Shown: piece after piece, positions 21,081 through 27,752 of the stretch
How the letters are laid out: every line of letters begins with the position of its first letter
How positions within the stretch are numbered: the stretch's first letter is position 1
Assembly (NCBI GenBank): GCA_900548615.1
Contig: URKW01000014.1
Coordinates: 1 to 27,752 of the forward strand
Reading direction: 5' to 3'
Source of the DNA: an uncultured Eubacteriales bacterium
Lineage (GTDB): Bacteria; Bacillota; Clostridia; Oscillospirales; Oscillospiraceae
DNA: 27,752 nt
Notes under the pieces: generated by a model
The model's input: the letters and a program-made list of their open reading frames with translations, nothing else
Database searches by the model: none
What the model was told of the DNA's origin: nothing
Position numbers and translations under genes: made by a program

Positions 21081-21392
21081 ATGCTGGATAAAAACGATTT
21101 GCAGATGATTCAGGAAATGATGCTGGCATCCGAACAGAGGTTGTTTGGGAAGATCGAAGAATCCGAGCAGCGGATGACCGGAAAGATTGAAGAATCCGAA
21201 AACCGCATGAAGGTCATGATGGAATCCTATTTCGATCCCAAGTTCAACCTGCTGTACGAAAACCAGCAGATCATGATGGAACAGCTCGCCCCTCGTTCCC
21301 GCGTGGACGATCTGGAGGACGAGGTCAAATTTCTCAAATCCGTTGTTCGCCAGATGAATGACGATATCCAGAAATTGAAGAAAGCCATGTGA
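21081..21392 (+). CDS. Short coiled-coil protein, function unknown
   Basis: A 103-residue protein, almost wholly charged helix. Two near-identical heptad-like units, GKIEESEQRM and GKIEESENRM, stand at about residues 23-44, and a second coil (VDDLEDEVKFLKSVVRQMNDDIQKLKKAM) closes the protein. A short non-coil part (ESYFDPKFNLLYENQQIMMEQLAPRS) lies between them. No enzyme motif or membrane segment is visible. AAAGGAG with the ATG at 21081 and the promoter at 21021 decide the start; the frame is open further upstream without support. Such small coiled-coil proteins are common in Clostridia and may be structural or phage-like accessory proteins. The two repeated units probably arose by tandem duplication. 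Confidence 0.8.
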   Translation: MLDKNDLQMIQEMMLASEQRLFGKIEESEQRMTGKIEESENRMKVMMESYFDPKFNLLYENQQIMMEQLAPRSRVDDLEDEVKFLKSVVRQMNDDIQKLKKAM

Positions 21393-21397
21393 CCCCC

Positions 21398-21427
21398 ACG
21401 CCGCCTGTTCCGGGCGGCGTTTTTTGT
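21398..21427 (+). terminator. Terminator of the coiled-coil gene
   Basis: ACGCCGCC and GGCGGCGT flank TGTTCCG and are followed by TTTTTTG. It starts 5 bases after the stop. Confidence 0.92.
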
Positions 21428-21551
21428 CGGCTTCCGCCATTTTAACACCCTCTTGACCCCCTTGTCAACCGCCGCCGGTAGGCGGTTTGCACGAGAAAAC
21501 TGACATTTTGTCAGCAAGCCATACAAATTTTGGATTTTTTTATTTTCACGG

Positions 21552-21580
21552 TTGATTCTTGCGGAAATATGCCGTATACT
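21552..21580 (+). promoter_or_regulatory. Promoter of serC-serA
   Basis: TTGATT at 21552-21557, a 17-base spacer, and TATACT at 21575-21580. GAGGAGG precedes the ATG at 21637. The 120 bases upstream hold CCGCCGCCGGTAGGCGG and CTGACATTTTGTCAG, inverted repeats that might be operators, but no known serine-responsive element is recognised. Confidence 0.78.
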
Positions 21581-21636
21581 ATGAGTACGAGCAAAATTTG
21601 TAAGCCCTACTTATTGAAATTGAGGAGGAAAACGAA

Positions 21637-22725
21637 ATGAAATACGGTCGTACTTTTAACTTCTCCGCCGGCCCCGCCATGATGCCGGAGAGCGTGCTGG
21701 AGGAGATCCGCGACGAGATGATGAACTACCGCGGCAGCGGCATGTGCGTCATGGAAATGAGCCACCGCTCCAAGGTGTTCCAGCAGATCGCCGACGAGGC
21801 CGAGGCAGACCTGCGCAAGCTGATGAACATTCCCGACAACTACAAGGTGCTGTTCATCCAGGGCGGCGGTACGCTGCAGTTCGCCATGGTGGCCATGAAC
21901 CTGATGAAGAACGGCAAGGCCTGCTACGTGGAGACCGGCGCATGGTCCAAGAAGGCCATTGCCGAGGCCAAGAAGTACGGCGAGGTGCAGGTGGTCGCCT
22001 CCTCCGCCGACAAGAACTTCTCCTACATCCCCGACTGCTCCGATCTGGACATTCCCGAGGATGCCGACTACGTCTACATCTGCGAGAACGAGACCATCAA
22101 CGGCACCACCTGGAACAAGCTGCCCAACACCAAGGGTCACGTGCTGGTGTCCGACCAGTCCTCCATGTTCCTGTCCAAGCCCTGTAACGTGGCCGACTAC
22201 GGCCTGATCTGGGCTGGTGTGCAGAAGAATGTCGGCCCCGCCGGTATGGCCGTGGTCATCATCCGCGAGGATCTGATCCGCGACGATCTGGACCCCAAGA
22301 CCCCCATCTACATGAAGTATAAGACCCATGCCGACAACGACAGCATGTACAACACCCCCAACTGCTGGGCCATCTACTGCTGCGGCAAGGTGTTCAAGTA
22401 TCTGCTGAGCATCGGCGGCCTGGAGGAGATGCACAAGCGCAACATCGCCAAGGCCAAGGTCATCTATGACTTCCTGGACAGTTCCAAGCTGTTCAAGGGC
22501 GCTGTGGTGCCCGAGGATCGCAGCCTGATGAACATCCCCTTCGTCACCGGCGACAAGGATCTGGACGCCGCCGTCGTCGCCGCTTCCAAGGAAGCCGGTT
22601 TCGACAACCTGAAGGGCCACAAGTCCGTGGGCGGCCTGCGCGCCAGCGTGTACAACGCCATGCCCATCGAGGGCGCTCAGGCTCTGGTGGAGTTCCTGAC
22701 CAAGTTCGAGGCGGAGCACAAGTAA
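21637..22725 (+). CDS. serC: Phosphoserine aminotransferase
   Basis: A 362-residue class V aminotransferase. The N-terminus FNFSAGPAMMPESVLEEIRDEM is the SerC signature, followed by GSGMCVMEMSHRS, FIQGGGTLQFAM and ETGAWSKKA (cofactor phosphate region). The PLP-binding Lys197 stands in AGVQKNVGPAG. It transfers the amino group from glutamate to 3-phosphohydroxypyruvate to give 3-phosphoserine, the second step of serine synthesis, and may also work on the vitamin B6 precursor. AGGAGG precedes the start. serA follows after 91 bases on the same strand, so the two probably form one operon, although a short repeat lies between them. The length matches the family. Confidence 0.96.
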   Translation: MKYGRTFNFSAGPAMMPESVLEEIRDEMMNYRGSGMCVMEMSHRSKVFQQIADEAEADLRKLMNIPDNYKVLFIQGGGTLQFAMVAMNLMKNGKACYVETGAWSKKAIAEAKKYGEVQVVASSADKNFSYIPDCSDLDIPEDADYVYICENETINGTTWNKLPNTKGHVLVSDQSSMFLSKPCNVADYGLIWAGVQKNVGPAGMAVVIIREDLIRDDLDPKTPIYMKYKTHADNDSMYNTPNCWAIYCCGKVFKYLLSIGGLEEMHKRNIAKAKVIYDFLDSSKLFKGAVVPEDRSLMNIPFVTGDKDLDAAVVAASKEAGFDNLKGHKSVGGLRASVYNAMPIEGAQALVEFLTKFEAEHK

Positions 22726-22733
22726 AAAATATT

Positions 22734-22760
22734 TGTAGAGTCGTCCGCCCCTACGGAATG
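22734..22760. repeat. Intergenic repeat fragment inside the ser operon
   Basis: TGTAGAGTCGTCCGCCCCTACGGAATG shares its words with the repeats at 17138 and 23853. It sits in the serC-serA gap. Confidence 0.6.
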
Positions 22761-22816
22761 TGACAAGAGACATTCCTTCCCACAACAAACTGTAATAATA
22801 AAAGGAGATAATTACC

Positions 22817-23722
22817 ATGCGTATTCTGGTTACTGACGGTATGGATAAGACCGCGATGGCGCAGCTGCGCGAGATGGGCCACGAGGTCGTCGAGCAGTTC
22901 TATGAGCCCGATCAGCTGGGCAAGGCCCTGCGTGATTTCGACGTGGTGGTCGTCCGCTCCAAGACCAAGGTTCGCGCCAACCACATTGACGAGGCCAAGG
23001 GCAGCAATCTGAAGCTGATCATCCGCGGCGGCGTTGGTGTGGACAACATCGACGTGAAGTACGCCGAGGCCAACGGCATCGCTGTGAAGAACACCCCCAA
23101 GGCTTCCTCTCAGTCCGTGGCCGAACTGGCCATGGGTCACATGTTCTCCTGCGCCCGCTACATTTCCCACGCCGGTTACACCATGCGCAACGACCAGTGG
23201 GAGAAGAAGGCCTATGGCAAGGGCATCGAGCTACAGGGCAAGACCCTGGGTATCGTGGGCTTCGGCCGCATCGGCCAGCATCTGGGCGTGATGGCCAAGG
23301 CCATCGGCATGGACGTTATCGCGTTCGATATCTTCCACATCCCCGGCATCGAGGAGCAGCTGGGCATCCCCTATGTGGAGATGGACGAGCTGCTGGCCAA
23401 GTCCGATTTCATCTCTGTCCACGCTCCCGCTGTGGACGGCGGCGCCCTGATCTCCGCGGAGAACATCGCCAAGATGAAGGACGGCGTGTGCGTCATCAAC
23501 ACCTCCCGCGGCACCAACGTGGACGAGGCCGCTCTGCTGGCCGCTCTGGAGTCCGGTAAGGTGCGCGCCGCCGGTCTGGACGTGTACGCCGACGAACCCG
23601 CCACCAACAAGGCTCTGTACAGCCATCCCATGGTCAGCTGCACGCCGCATATCGGCGCTGCCACCGTCGAGGCGCAGAAGCGCATCGGCGCCGAGATCGT
23701 GGATATCATCAAGGGTATGTAA
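22817..23722 (+). CDS. serA: D-3-phosphoglycerate dehydrogenase, short form
   Basis: A 301-residue D-2-hydroxyacid dehydrogenase. The substrate site IIRGGVGVDNIDV (about 68-80) and the Rossmann GFGRIG (148-153) are clear. The catalytic residues are R231 (NTSRGTNVDE), E260 (YADEPA) and H278 (TPHIGA). It oxidises 3-phosphoglycerate to 3-phosphohydroxypyruvate with NAD, the first committed step of serine synthesis; the product feeds SerC next door. It ends soon after the catalytic domain and has no ACT regulatory domain, so it is probably not inhibited by serine the way the long E. coli enzyme is. AAGGAGA precedes the start. Another hydroxyacid dehydrogenase role is possible, but the neighbour makes SerA by far the likeliest. 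Confidence 0.94.
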   Translation: MRILVTDGMDKTAMAQLREMGHEVVEQFYEPDQLGKALRDFDVVVVRSKTKVRANHIDEAKGSNLKLIIRGGVGVDNIDVKYAEANGIAVKNTPKASSQSVAELAMGHMFSCARYISHAGYTMRNDQWEKKAYGKGIELQGKTLGIVGFGRIGQHLGVMAKAIGMDVIAFDIFHIPGIEEQLGIPYVEMDELLAKSDFISVHAPAVDGGALISAENIAKMKDGVCVINTSRGTNVDEAALLAALESGKVRAAGLDVYADEPATNKALYSHPMVSCTPHIGAATVEAQKRIGAEIVDIIKGM

Positions 23723-23746
23723 GGTTTTGCCCGGAACGGGAAAACC

Positions 23747-23786
23747 TGTCATTGCGCGCCAGTGCTCACACTGGCGCGGCAATCCG
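23747..23786. repeat. Short palindromic repeat of the TGTCATTGCG family
   Basis: TGTCATTGCGCGCCAGTGCTCACACTGGCGCGGCAATCCG: the arms CGCGCCAGTG and CACTGGCGCG pair perfectly around CTCA. It shares TGTCATTGCG and CGGCAATCCG with the element at 13788-13886. Confidence 0.7.
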
Positions 23787-23793
23787 TGACTGC

Positions 23794-23824
23794 AAAAAGA
23801 GACGGCGTAAGCCGTCTCTTTTTT
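23794..23824 (+). terminator. Terminator of serC-serA
   Basis: AAAAAGAGACGGC, GTAA and GCCGTCTCTTTTTT form a perfect stem-loop with a T-run. It is preceded by the palindromic repeat at 23747. Confidence 0.93.
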
Positions 23825-24112
23825 GTGCTGATGTGTTGCCTGTCGTGCCATTCCGTAGGGGCGGGGTTCTACCCCGCCCTTGGCTCTCCCTTTGGGAGAG
23901 GCAAGGACCCCCACGGAAGCACCTCCGGTGGTTATTCCGTAGGGCGGCCTGCCCTCAGGCCGCCGCGTAAGACATGACGCACCATCGACGGCGGGGCACA
24001 TTGGCCCCGCCCTACAGACGTCTATCGTACCCCGTACGTTCACCGTGCGGGCCGTCGAGGACGCCGGCCCCCACGAAATCATACCACGTGCATCCGCGCA
24101 CATTAAAAATTT
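23825..24112. repeat. Gene-free gap with several palindromic repeats
   Basis: No gene is visible. Three GC-rich hairpin units are found: CCGTAGGGGCGGGG-TTCTA-CCCCGCCC (about 23855-23880), CTCTCCCTTTGGGAGAG (about 23884), and CCGTAGGGCGGCCTGCCCTCAGGCCGCC (about 23938), then GGCGGGGCACATTGGCCCCGCCCTAC near 23990-24014. The shared word CCGTAGGG or CCCTAC ties them to the repeats at 16990-17157 and 22734. Confidence 0.6.
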
Positions 24113-24316
24113 TTATTCCTCCGGGATATAGCGGATCACATCCGCCACATCGCATTGCAGAATGCGGCACAGGTCGTTCAGCGTGTTCAGGGTGATGCTG
24201 CGGTTCTTCCGCAGCGCGTCCAGCGTCCCCGTACTGACGCCATGCTCCTTGATCAGCGCGTACTGGCTGATCCCGCGGCGCTTCATGGTCTCCCACAGCG
24301 GATCAAACACGATCAC
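24113..24316 (-). CDS. XRE-family helix-turn-helix regulator
   Basis: A 67-residue Cro/CI-type protein, one domain only: FDPLWETMKRRGISQYALIKEHGVSTGTLDALRKNRSITLNTLNDLCRILQC, then DVADVIRYIPEE. This is the compact XRE form in which helix 2 (SQYALIKEHG) and the recognition helix (STGTLDALRKN) are clear. It starts at GTG 24316 with GGGAGGTGA upstream. It diverges from a small membrane-protein gene, and the gap carries three GAATAT words that could be its operator. It probably represses itself and the divergent gene. Alone it lacks a sensor domain. Confidence 0.92.
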   Translation of the reverse strand: MIVFDPLWETMKRRGISQYALIKEHGVSTGTLDALRKNRSITLNTLNDLCRILQCDVADVIRYIPEE

Positions 24317-24352
24317 TTCCCGTCACCTCCCTGCTGCTGTTAAGCATACAGG

Positions 24353-24383
24353 GAATATTCTCCCTTGAATATCGCCGAATATT
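24353..24383. promoter_or_regulatory. Three GAATAT repeats, operator candidate
   Basis: GAATATTC at 24353, GAATAT at 24367 and GAATATT at 24377 lie between the XRE gene and the divergent membrane-protein gene, at about 14 and 10 base spacings. The first is a perfect palindrome. Confidence 0.5.
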
Positions 24384-24409
24384 AGGCTATATTAAAAAGG
24401 GTGATAAAA

Positions 24410-24601
24410 ATGAAGCGTTGGATACAGAAATTAAAAGAACTGCCCCGTTGGAAACGGGATATCATCGGAAGCACAGCATGCTTCGGTTCGCTGTTTGTCA
24501 TGCTGTTTTTGGGAGTTATGGAAGAATACGCTCTCGTTCTTACGATTCCTTTTATGATGTTCTTCGCGTGGCTCTGTCTGGAGACATGGAGCGGGAAATG
24601 A
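24410..24601 (+). CDS. Small two-helix membrane protein, function unknown
   Basis: A 63-residue protein. A basic, amphipathic N-terminus (KRWIQKLKELPRWKRD) is followed by two hydrophobic spans (IIGSTACFGSLFVMLFLGVM and YALVLTIPFMMFFAWLCL), then ETWSGK. AGGGTG lies 6 bases before the ATG at 24410; a GTG at 24401 is an alternative that adds three residues. It diverges from the XRE regulator over an 84-base gap. The pair resembles small regulator-plus-membrane-protein modules and could be an effector held in check by the regulator, but no family is recognised. Confidence 0.65.
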   Translation: MKRWIQKLKELPRWKRDIIGSTACFGSLFVMLFLGVMEEYALVLTIPFMMFFAWLCLETWSGK

Positions 24602-24659
24602 TCTTCTAACATCTGGCAAGGTCAAATTGTTAATTTTTCTTGCGGGGCTTATGGCGGGA

Positions 24660-24688
24660 TTGCAAAACGCCGCGGAGCGTGGTAAAAT
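24660..24688 (+). promoter_or_regulatory. Promoter of the LtaS-like gene
   Basis: TTGCAA at 24660-24665, a 17-base spacer, and TAAAAT at 24683-24688. AAGGAGAT precedes the ATG at 24741. Confidence 0.7.
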
Positions 24689-24740
24689 ATTAGGACTGCC
24701 GCTTCGACAAATTTCATCCCTTTTAAGGAGATCTCCCCAT

Positions 24741-26900
24741 ATGGACGAAAACCGCACCCGTCTGGAGCAGCCCCAGCAGGACGCGCCCAAAAAGCGCAGC
24801 CTGTGGCCGCTGTTCTTTTTCCCCATGGCGCTGCTGTATCACGAGCTGCTGCTGCACGCCTTTGACCGCACCATCCTGTTCTGGGATACGCCGCTGGTGT
24901 ATATCCTGCTGTTCTCCGCCGCAGGCGGCTTCCTGCTGTCGGCACTGGTGGATATTTTGCCCCGGAGGGCCGCCCACATCGTCACCTACGCCCTGTGCGT
25001 GTTCTGGACGGTGCTGACGTGCATTGAATACTGCTGCAAGAGCTACTTCAAAAGCTACTGGGGACTCAGCTTCATCACCCAGATGACCGGCAATGTGGTG
25101 GGCAACTTCTTCTCCACCATGCTGGAGATCATCTTCGGCCGCATTGTGTTTATCCTGCTGTCCTTCCTGCCGCTGGTGCTGCTGATCATCCTCCGCCGCC
25201 GCCTGCTGCCGGGCAAGACCCTCAGCGTCCGCTGCCGCGTTATGGCGCTGGCGGTGTTCGCGGTGTGTCAGGCTGTCGGTTCCGCCCTGTGCTATACCGG
25301 CGAGGATCGGGCGGACTACACCTACAACTACGTCACCGACTACGCCGTGCCCCGCTTCGGTCTGGCAGCCACCATTCGGCTGGAGGCCCAGTACGCCATC
25401 TTCGGTCTGCCGGACGCACCGGTGATCCAGGTGGACGAGCCGGTGCCGGATGAGCCGGTGGTCTACGACTACAACAAGATGGAGCTGGACTTCACCGCCA
25501 CCTCCGATCTGGTGGGCGGCTCCACGCTGGAGAACATGCACAACTACTTCAGCAGCAAGACCGCCAGCCAGCAGAACGAGTACACCGGCATGTTCAAGGG
25601 CAAGAATCTCATCCAGATCACTGCCGAGGCCTTCTCCCCCTACGTCATCAGCAAGGAGCTGACGCCCACCCTGTACAAGCTGACCCACGAGGGCTTCGTG
25701 TTCACCAACTACTACCAGCCCGGCTGGGGACAGTCCACCACCGGCGGCGAGTTCGCCCACATGACCGGCATCATCCCCACGTGGGTCAACGGCAATCTCA
25801 GCTTCTACGCCAGCCATCAGGACTACATGCCCTTCGCGCTGGGCAACCAGTTCCGGGCGCTGGGCTATACCACCGTGGCCTATCACAACAACTCCTACAC
25901 CTACTACAACCGCCACCTGACCCACCCCAATCTGGGCTATGATTACTACGGTCAGGGCAACGGACTGACCCTCACCGTCCCCGGCTGGCCCTACTCCGAT
26001 CTGGAGATGATGGAGCTGACCGCCCCGGCGTATATCGAGGATTACGTGAACACCGGCAAACCTTTCCACGCCTACTACATGTCCGTCAGCGGACACGCCA
26101 ACTGGGGCTGGGGCAACGCCATGTCCGCCAAGAACCGGGAAGCCGCCGTGGCGGCGTATCCCAACGCCTCTCAGCCGGTGCAGGGCTACATCGCCGCCAA
26201 TCTGGAGCTGGAATACGCCCTGACGTACCTGCTGGAGCAGCTGGAGGCCGCCGGTATCGCTGACGACACCGTGATCTGCATGACCGCCGACCACTATCCC
26301 TACGCGCTGGTCACCGATGAGGTGGACTACTATCAGGAGCTCAGCGGCAAGCAGGACAGCGAGCTGGATATCTCCCGCTACAAGAACACGTGGCTGCTGT
26401 GGAGCGGCAGCATGGAGAGCAGCGTCACCGTCAGAACCCCCTGCTCCGCCATCGACATTCTGCCCACCGTCAGCAACCTGTTCGGGCTGGAGTTCGACTC
26501 CCGGCTCATGTCGGGTCATGACGTGTTTGCCCAGAACTACAACGCCTCGCAGGCCAGCACCTGCATGCCGCTGGTGATCCTACCCACCAACCGGGGCTAC
26601 AGCTGGATCACCGCCGCCGGAACCTACGACGCCAAGACCCGCACCTTCACCCCCAATCCCGGCATCACCGTGGCGGACGACTACGTGAAAACCGTGTCCT
26701 CGCTGATAGACGCCAAGTACTCCTATGCCCGCCAGCTGATCCAGTACGACTATGCGGGCGTGGTGCTGCATCATCCGCAGGCCACCCACGTGATGGCCGC
26801 GCCGCCCAAACCGCCTGAGCCCAGCACGGACGAAACGGCGGACGACACCGTGAACGAGGGTTACGTGGATGATACCGGCACCGGCGACACCACGGAATAA
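24741..26900 (+). CDS. LTA synthase family membrane sulfatase/phosphotransferase
   Basis: A 719-residue protein. The N-terminal region has about five hydrophobic spans (about 21-40, 50-71, 78-97, 130-152 and 167-184). The outer catalytic domain follows with LtaS-like features: Glu296 in QITAEAFSP, the candidate nucleophile Thr333/334 in GWGQSTTGGEFAHMTG, His452 in SVSGHANW, and Asp517/His518 in TADHYPYAL, the metal ligands of the alkaline phosphatase superfamily. LtaS-type enzymes move glycerol phosphate from phosphatidylglycerol to a growing polymer. This protein lacks a polymerase-sized family neighbour, so it could make lipoteichoic acid-like polymers or modify another envelope polymer. 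The acidic, Pro/Thr-rich tail (from about 690) is low complexity. A start further upstream has no ribosome-binding site. Confidence 0.9.
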   Translation: MDENRTRLEQPQQDAPKKRSLWPLFFFPMALLYHELLLHAFDRTILFWDTPLVYILLFSAAGGFLLSALVDILPRRAAHIVTYALCVFWTVLTCIEYCCKSYFKSYWGLSFITQMTGNVVGNFFSTMLEIIFGRIVFILLSFLPLVLLIILRRRLLPGKTLSVRCRVMALAVFAVCQAVGSALCYTGEDRADYTYNYVTDYAVPRFGLAATIRLEAQYAIFGLPDAPVIQVDEPVPDEPVVYDYNKMELDFTATSDLVGGSTLENMHNYFSSKTASQQNEYTGMFKGKNLIQITAEAFSPYVISKELTPTLYKLTHEGFVFTNYYQPGWGQSTTGGEFAHMTGIIPTWVNGNLSFYASHQDYMPFALGNQFRALGYTTVAYHNNSYTYYNRHLTHPNLGYDYYGQGNGLTLTVPGWPYSDLEMMELTAPAYIEDYVNTGKPFHAYYMSVSGHANWGWGNAMSAKNREAAVAAYPNASQPVQGYIAANLELEYALTYLLEQLEAAGIADDTVICMTADHYPYALVTDEVDYYQELSGKQDSELDISRYKNTWLLWSGSMESSVTVRTPCSAIDILPTVSNLFGLEFDSRLMSGHDVFAQNYNASQASTCMPLVILPTNRGYSWITAAGTYDAKTRTFTPNPGITVADDYVKTVSSLIDAKYSYARQLIQYDYAGVVLHHPQATHVMAAPPKPPEPSTDETADDTVNEGYVDDTGTGDTTE

Positions 26901-26922
26901 CACATTGACTTCCCTCCCCTGA

Positions 26923-26951
26923 CAGGGCCTCTGACGAGGCCCTGTTTTTTT
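26923..26951 (+). terminator. Terminator of the LtaS-like gene
   Basis: CAGGGCCTC, TGAC, GAGGCCCTG form a perfect stem followed by TTTTTTT. Confidence 0.93.
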
Positions 26952-26960
26952 ACGCAAATA

Positions 26961-27078
26961 AGGCCCCCTTGTGTAAAGGGGACTGCCGAGCGCAAGCGAG
27001 ACTGGGGGATTGTCAGGGCATCAAACACCCCCTCCGTCAACGCTTCGCGTTGCCACCTCCCCTTACACAGGGGAGGCT
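26961..27078. repeat. Palindromic intergenic element, copy 2
   Basis: AGGCCCCCTTGTGTAAAGGGG opens it; CCCTCCGTCAACGCTTCGCGTTGCCACCTCCCC and ACACAGGGGAGGCT close it. Inside is GAGCGCAAGCGAGACTGGGGGATTGTC. It matches the element at 20865-20985 in opposite orientation. The rest of the 26901-27238 gap holds a hairpin GTTGCC/GGCAAC near 27158-27177 and no gene. Confidence 0.75.
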
Positions 27079-27238
27079 TTTGAGAATGAATCACCGCGAC
27101 ATGCAATGCTCCCCATTCTCCAAAAGCTGTCTTACCTTTGCGAAATATTTTTCTTCTGTTGCCTTTCTGTGGGCAACAACTCCGCGGACTTCTGCTATGG
27201 ACAAAAGGGCATGCGCCCGAAAACAAGGAGGAAATACA

Positions 27239-27535
27239 ATGAACGAAGCAAAAAAGCCCGGTGTGATGTTTTATTTTGACCAGTGCGCCATTTTCAGGCA
27301 GATGCCGATGGAGGACGTCTACGCGCTGGTGATGGCAACGCTGGATTTTGCCGAGAACGGCGTGATGCCGGAGTTCAAAAATCCTGCGCTGACCTATGCC
27401 TGGAGCTTTATCCAGCTGAGCGTCGAACGGGACAGCGTCCGGTATGACCGCGTGGTAGAGCAGCGGCGCAAGGCGGCTGAGAGACGCTGGGCCAGGAAGC
27501 AGCAGGACAAGACGAATGCGGATGCATGCATCTGA
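27239..27535 (+). CDS. DUF6291-like protein
   Basis: A 98-residue protein opening with a DUF6291-type pattern: KKPGVMFYFDQCAIFRQMPMEDVYALVMATLDFAENGVMPEF, NPALTYAWSFIQLSVERDSVRYDRVVEQRRKAAERRWARK. The family is often found in phage and integrative-element replication regions as an N-terminal or stand-alone piece of replisome organisers; its function is not established. AAGGAGG precedes the ATG at 27239; a longer frame from 26969 runs through the palindromic repeat and is not coding. Gln/Arg-rich helices at the C-terminus may bind nucleic acid. Because the window stops soon after, I cannot say whether it belongs to a prophage. Confidence 0.75.
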   Translation: MNEAKKPGVMFYFDQCAIFRQMPMEDVYALVMATLDFAENGVMPEFKNPALTYAWSFIQLSVERDSVRYDRVVEQRRKAAERRWARKQQDKTNADACI

Positions 27536-27637
27536 TGCCAATCGCAGACCGTAACCCTCAAAAAGAAAAACAGCGAAAACTGTATTCTTAAAAAACCCCC
27601 TGGTTCCCCCTTAAAAAAACGCCGGTTTTCTCCGTAA

Positions 27638-27669
27638 TGTGGAAAACCTTGTGGAAAATATGTGGAAAA
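27638..27669. repeat. Three phased TGTGGAAAA motifs
   Basis: TGTGGAAAA occurs at 27638, 27650 and 27661, spaced 12 and 11 bases, so on nearly the same helix face. The reverse complement TTTTCCACA is close to the DnaA box (TTATCCACA). No gene is seen from 27536 to 27752. Confidence 0.55.
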
Positions 27670-27752
27670 CCCGTTTTGTCATTGTGCGGCGGGGTGAGGG
27701 AGCGATCCGAGCGCTGCCTGTGGCAGATGAAGCGAGGTGAGCGAGTGGCAGC

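Noticed and set aside
21607..22818. 403-codon minus-strand frame opposite serC
   Set aside because: The serC gene is unmistakable; the antisense frame is a by-product of codon bias.
24723..26519. 598-codon minus-strand frame opposite the LtaS-like gene
   Set aside because: Antisense to a gene with clear family motifs; composed of Gly, Val, His and Gln runs without domain pattern.
1..27752. CRISPR array
   Set aside because: No set of regularly spaced direct repeats with unique spacers was found; the repeats present are scattered palindromes.

Overview
The window looks like a chromosomal segment of a GC-rich Gram-positive anaerobe of the class Clostridia, most likely an Oscillospiraceae-type gut bacterium. 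Pointers are strong AGGAGG ribosome-binding sites, textbook -35/-10 promoters with 17-base spacers, short palindromic intergenic repeats, a lipoprotein of Gram-positive type, an LtaS-like sulfatase and the yceD-rpmF pair. The genus is an inference from general resemblance; no marker gene settles it.

Positions 1 to about 11.8 kb are the right-hand part of an integrated mobile element. In order it holds two small helix-turn-helix proteins (184-590), a small membrane protein (731-952), and an operon of a zinc-ribbon amidoligase, a class II glutamine amidotransferase and a DUF3846 protein (1052-3444). Next come an unrecognised 580-residue protein on the minus strand (3701-5443) and, divergent from it, an unrecognised 488-residue protein followed by an SF2 helicase-like ATPase with four clustered cysteines (5647-9242). 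The element ends with an excisionase-like protein (9308-9520), a tyrosine integrase (9582-10781), and a coupled pair of an ADP-ribosyltransferase-like DUF3990 protein and a partner (10858-11755). A strong terminator closes this part. The other end of the element lies outside the window.

From about 11.84 kb the sequence looks like core chromosome. It has tRNA-Cys with its own consensus promoter and terminator, an orphan family 5 solute-binding lipoprotein, a DEAD-box RNA helicase, a secreted three-repeat surface protein, yceD-rpmF (DUF177 and ribosomal protein L32) divergent from an RluA-type pseudouridine synthase, and a 27-residue peptide gene with a type I toxin-like mRNA layout. These are followed by a frameshifted ClC anion transporter, a short coiled-coil protein, the serC-serA serine biosynthesis pair, an XRE regulator divergent from a tiny membrane protein, an LtaS-like membrane sulfatase, and a DUF6291-type protein near the right end. 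The last 120 bases contain three phased TGTGGAAAA motifs.

The two regions most likely to hold a poorly described system are the amidoligase/glutaminase/DUF3846 operon, which fits a predicted peptide- or protein-amidation cassette, and the adjacent divergent cluster of two unknown proteins and an Fe-S-like helicase. The second could be either a replication module or a defence module. Smaller candidates are the DUF3990 pair at the element edge, the 27-residue peptide locus at 19.3 kb, and the tandem-hairpin leader of the surface protein.
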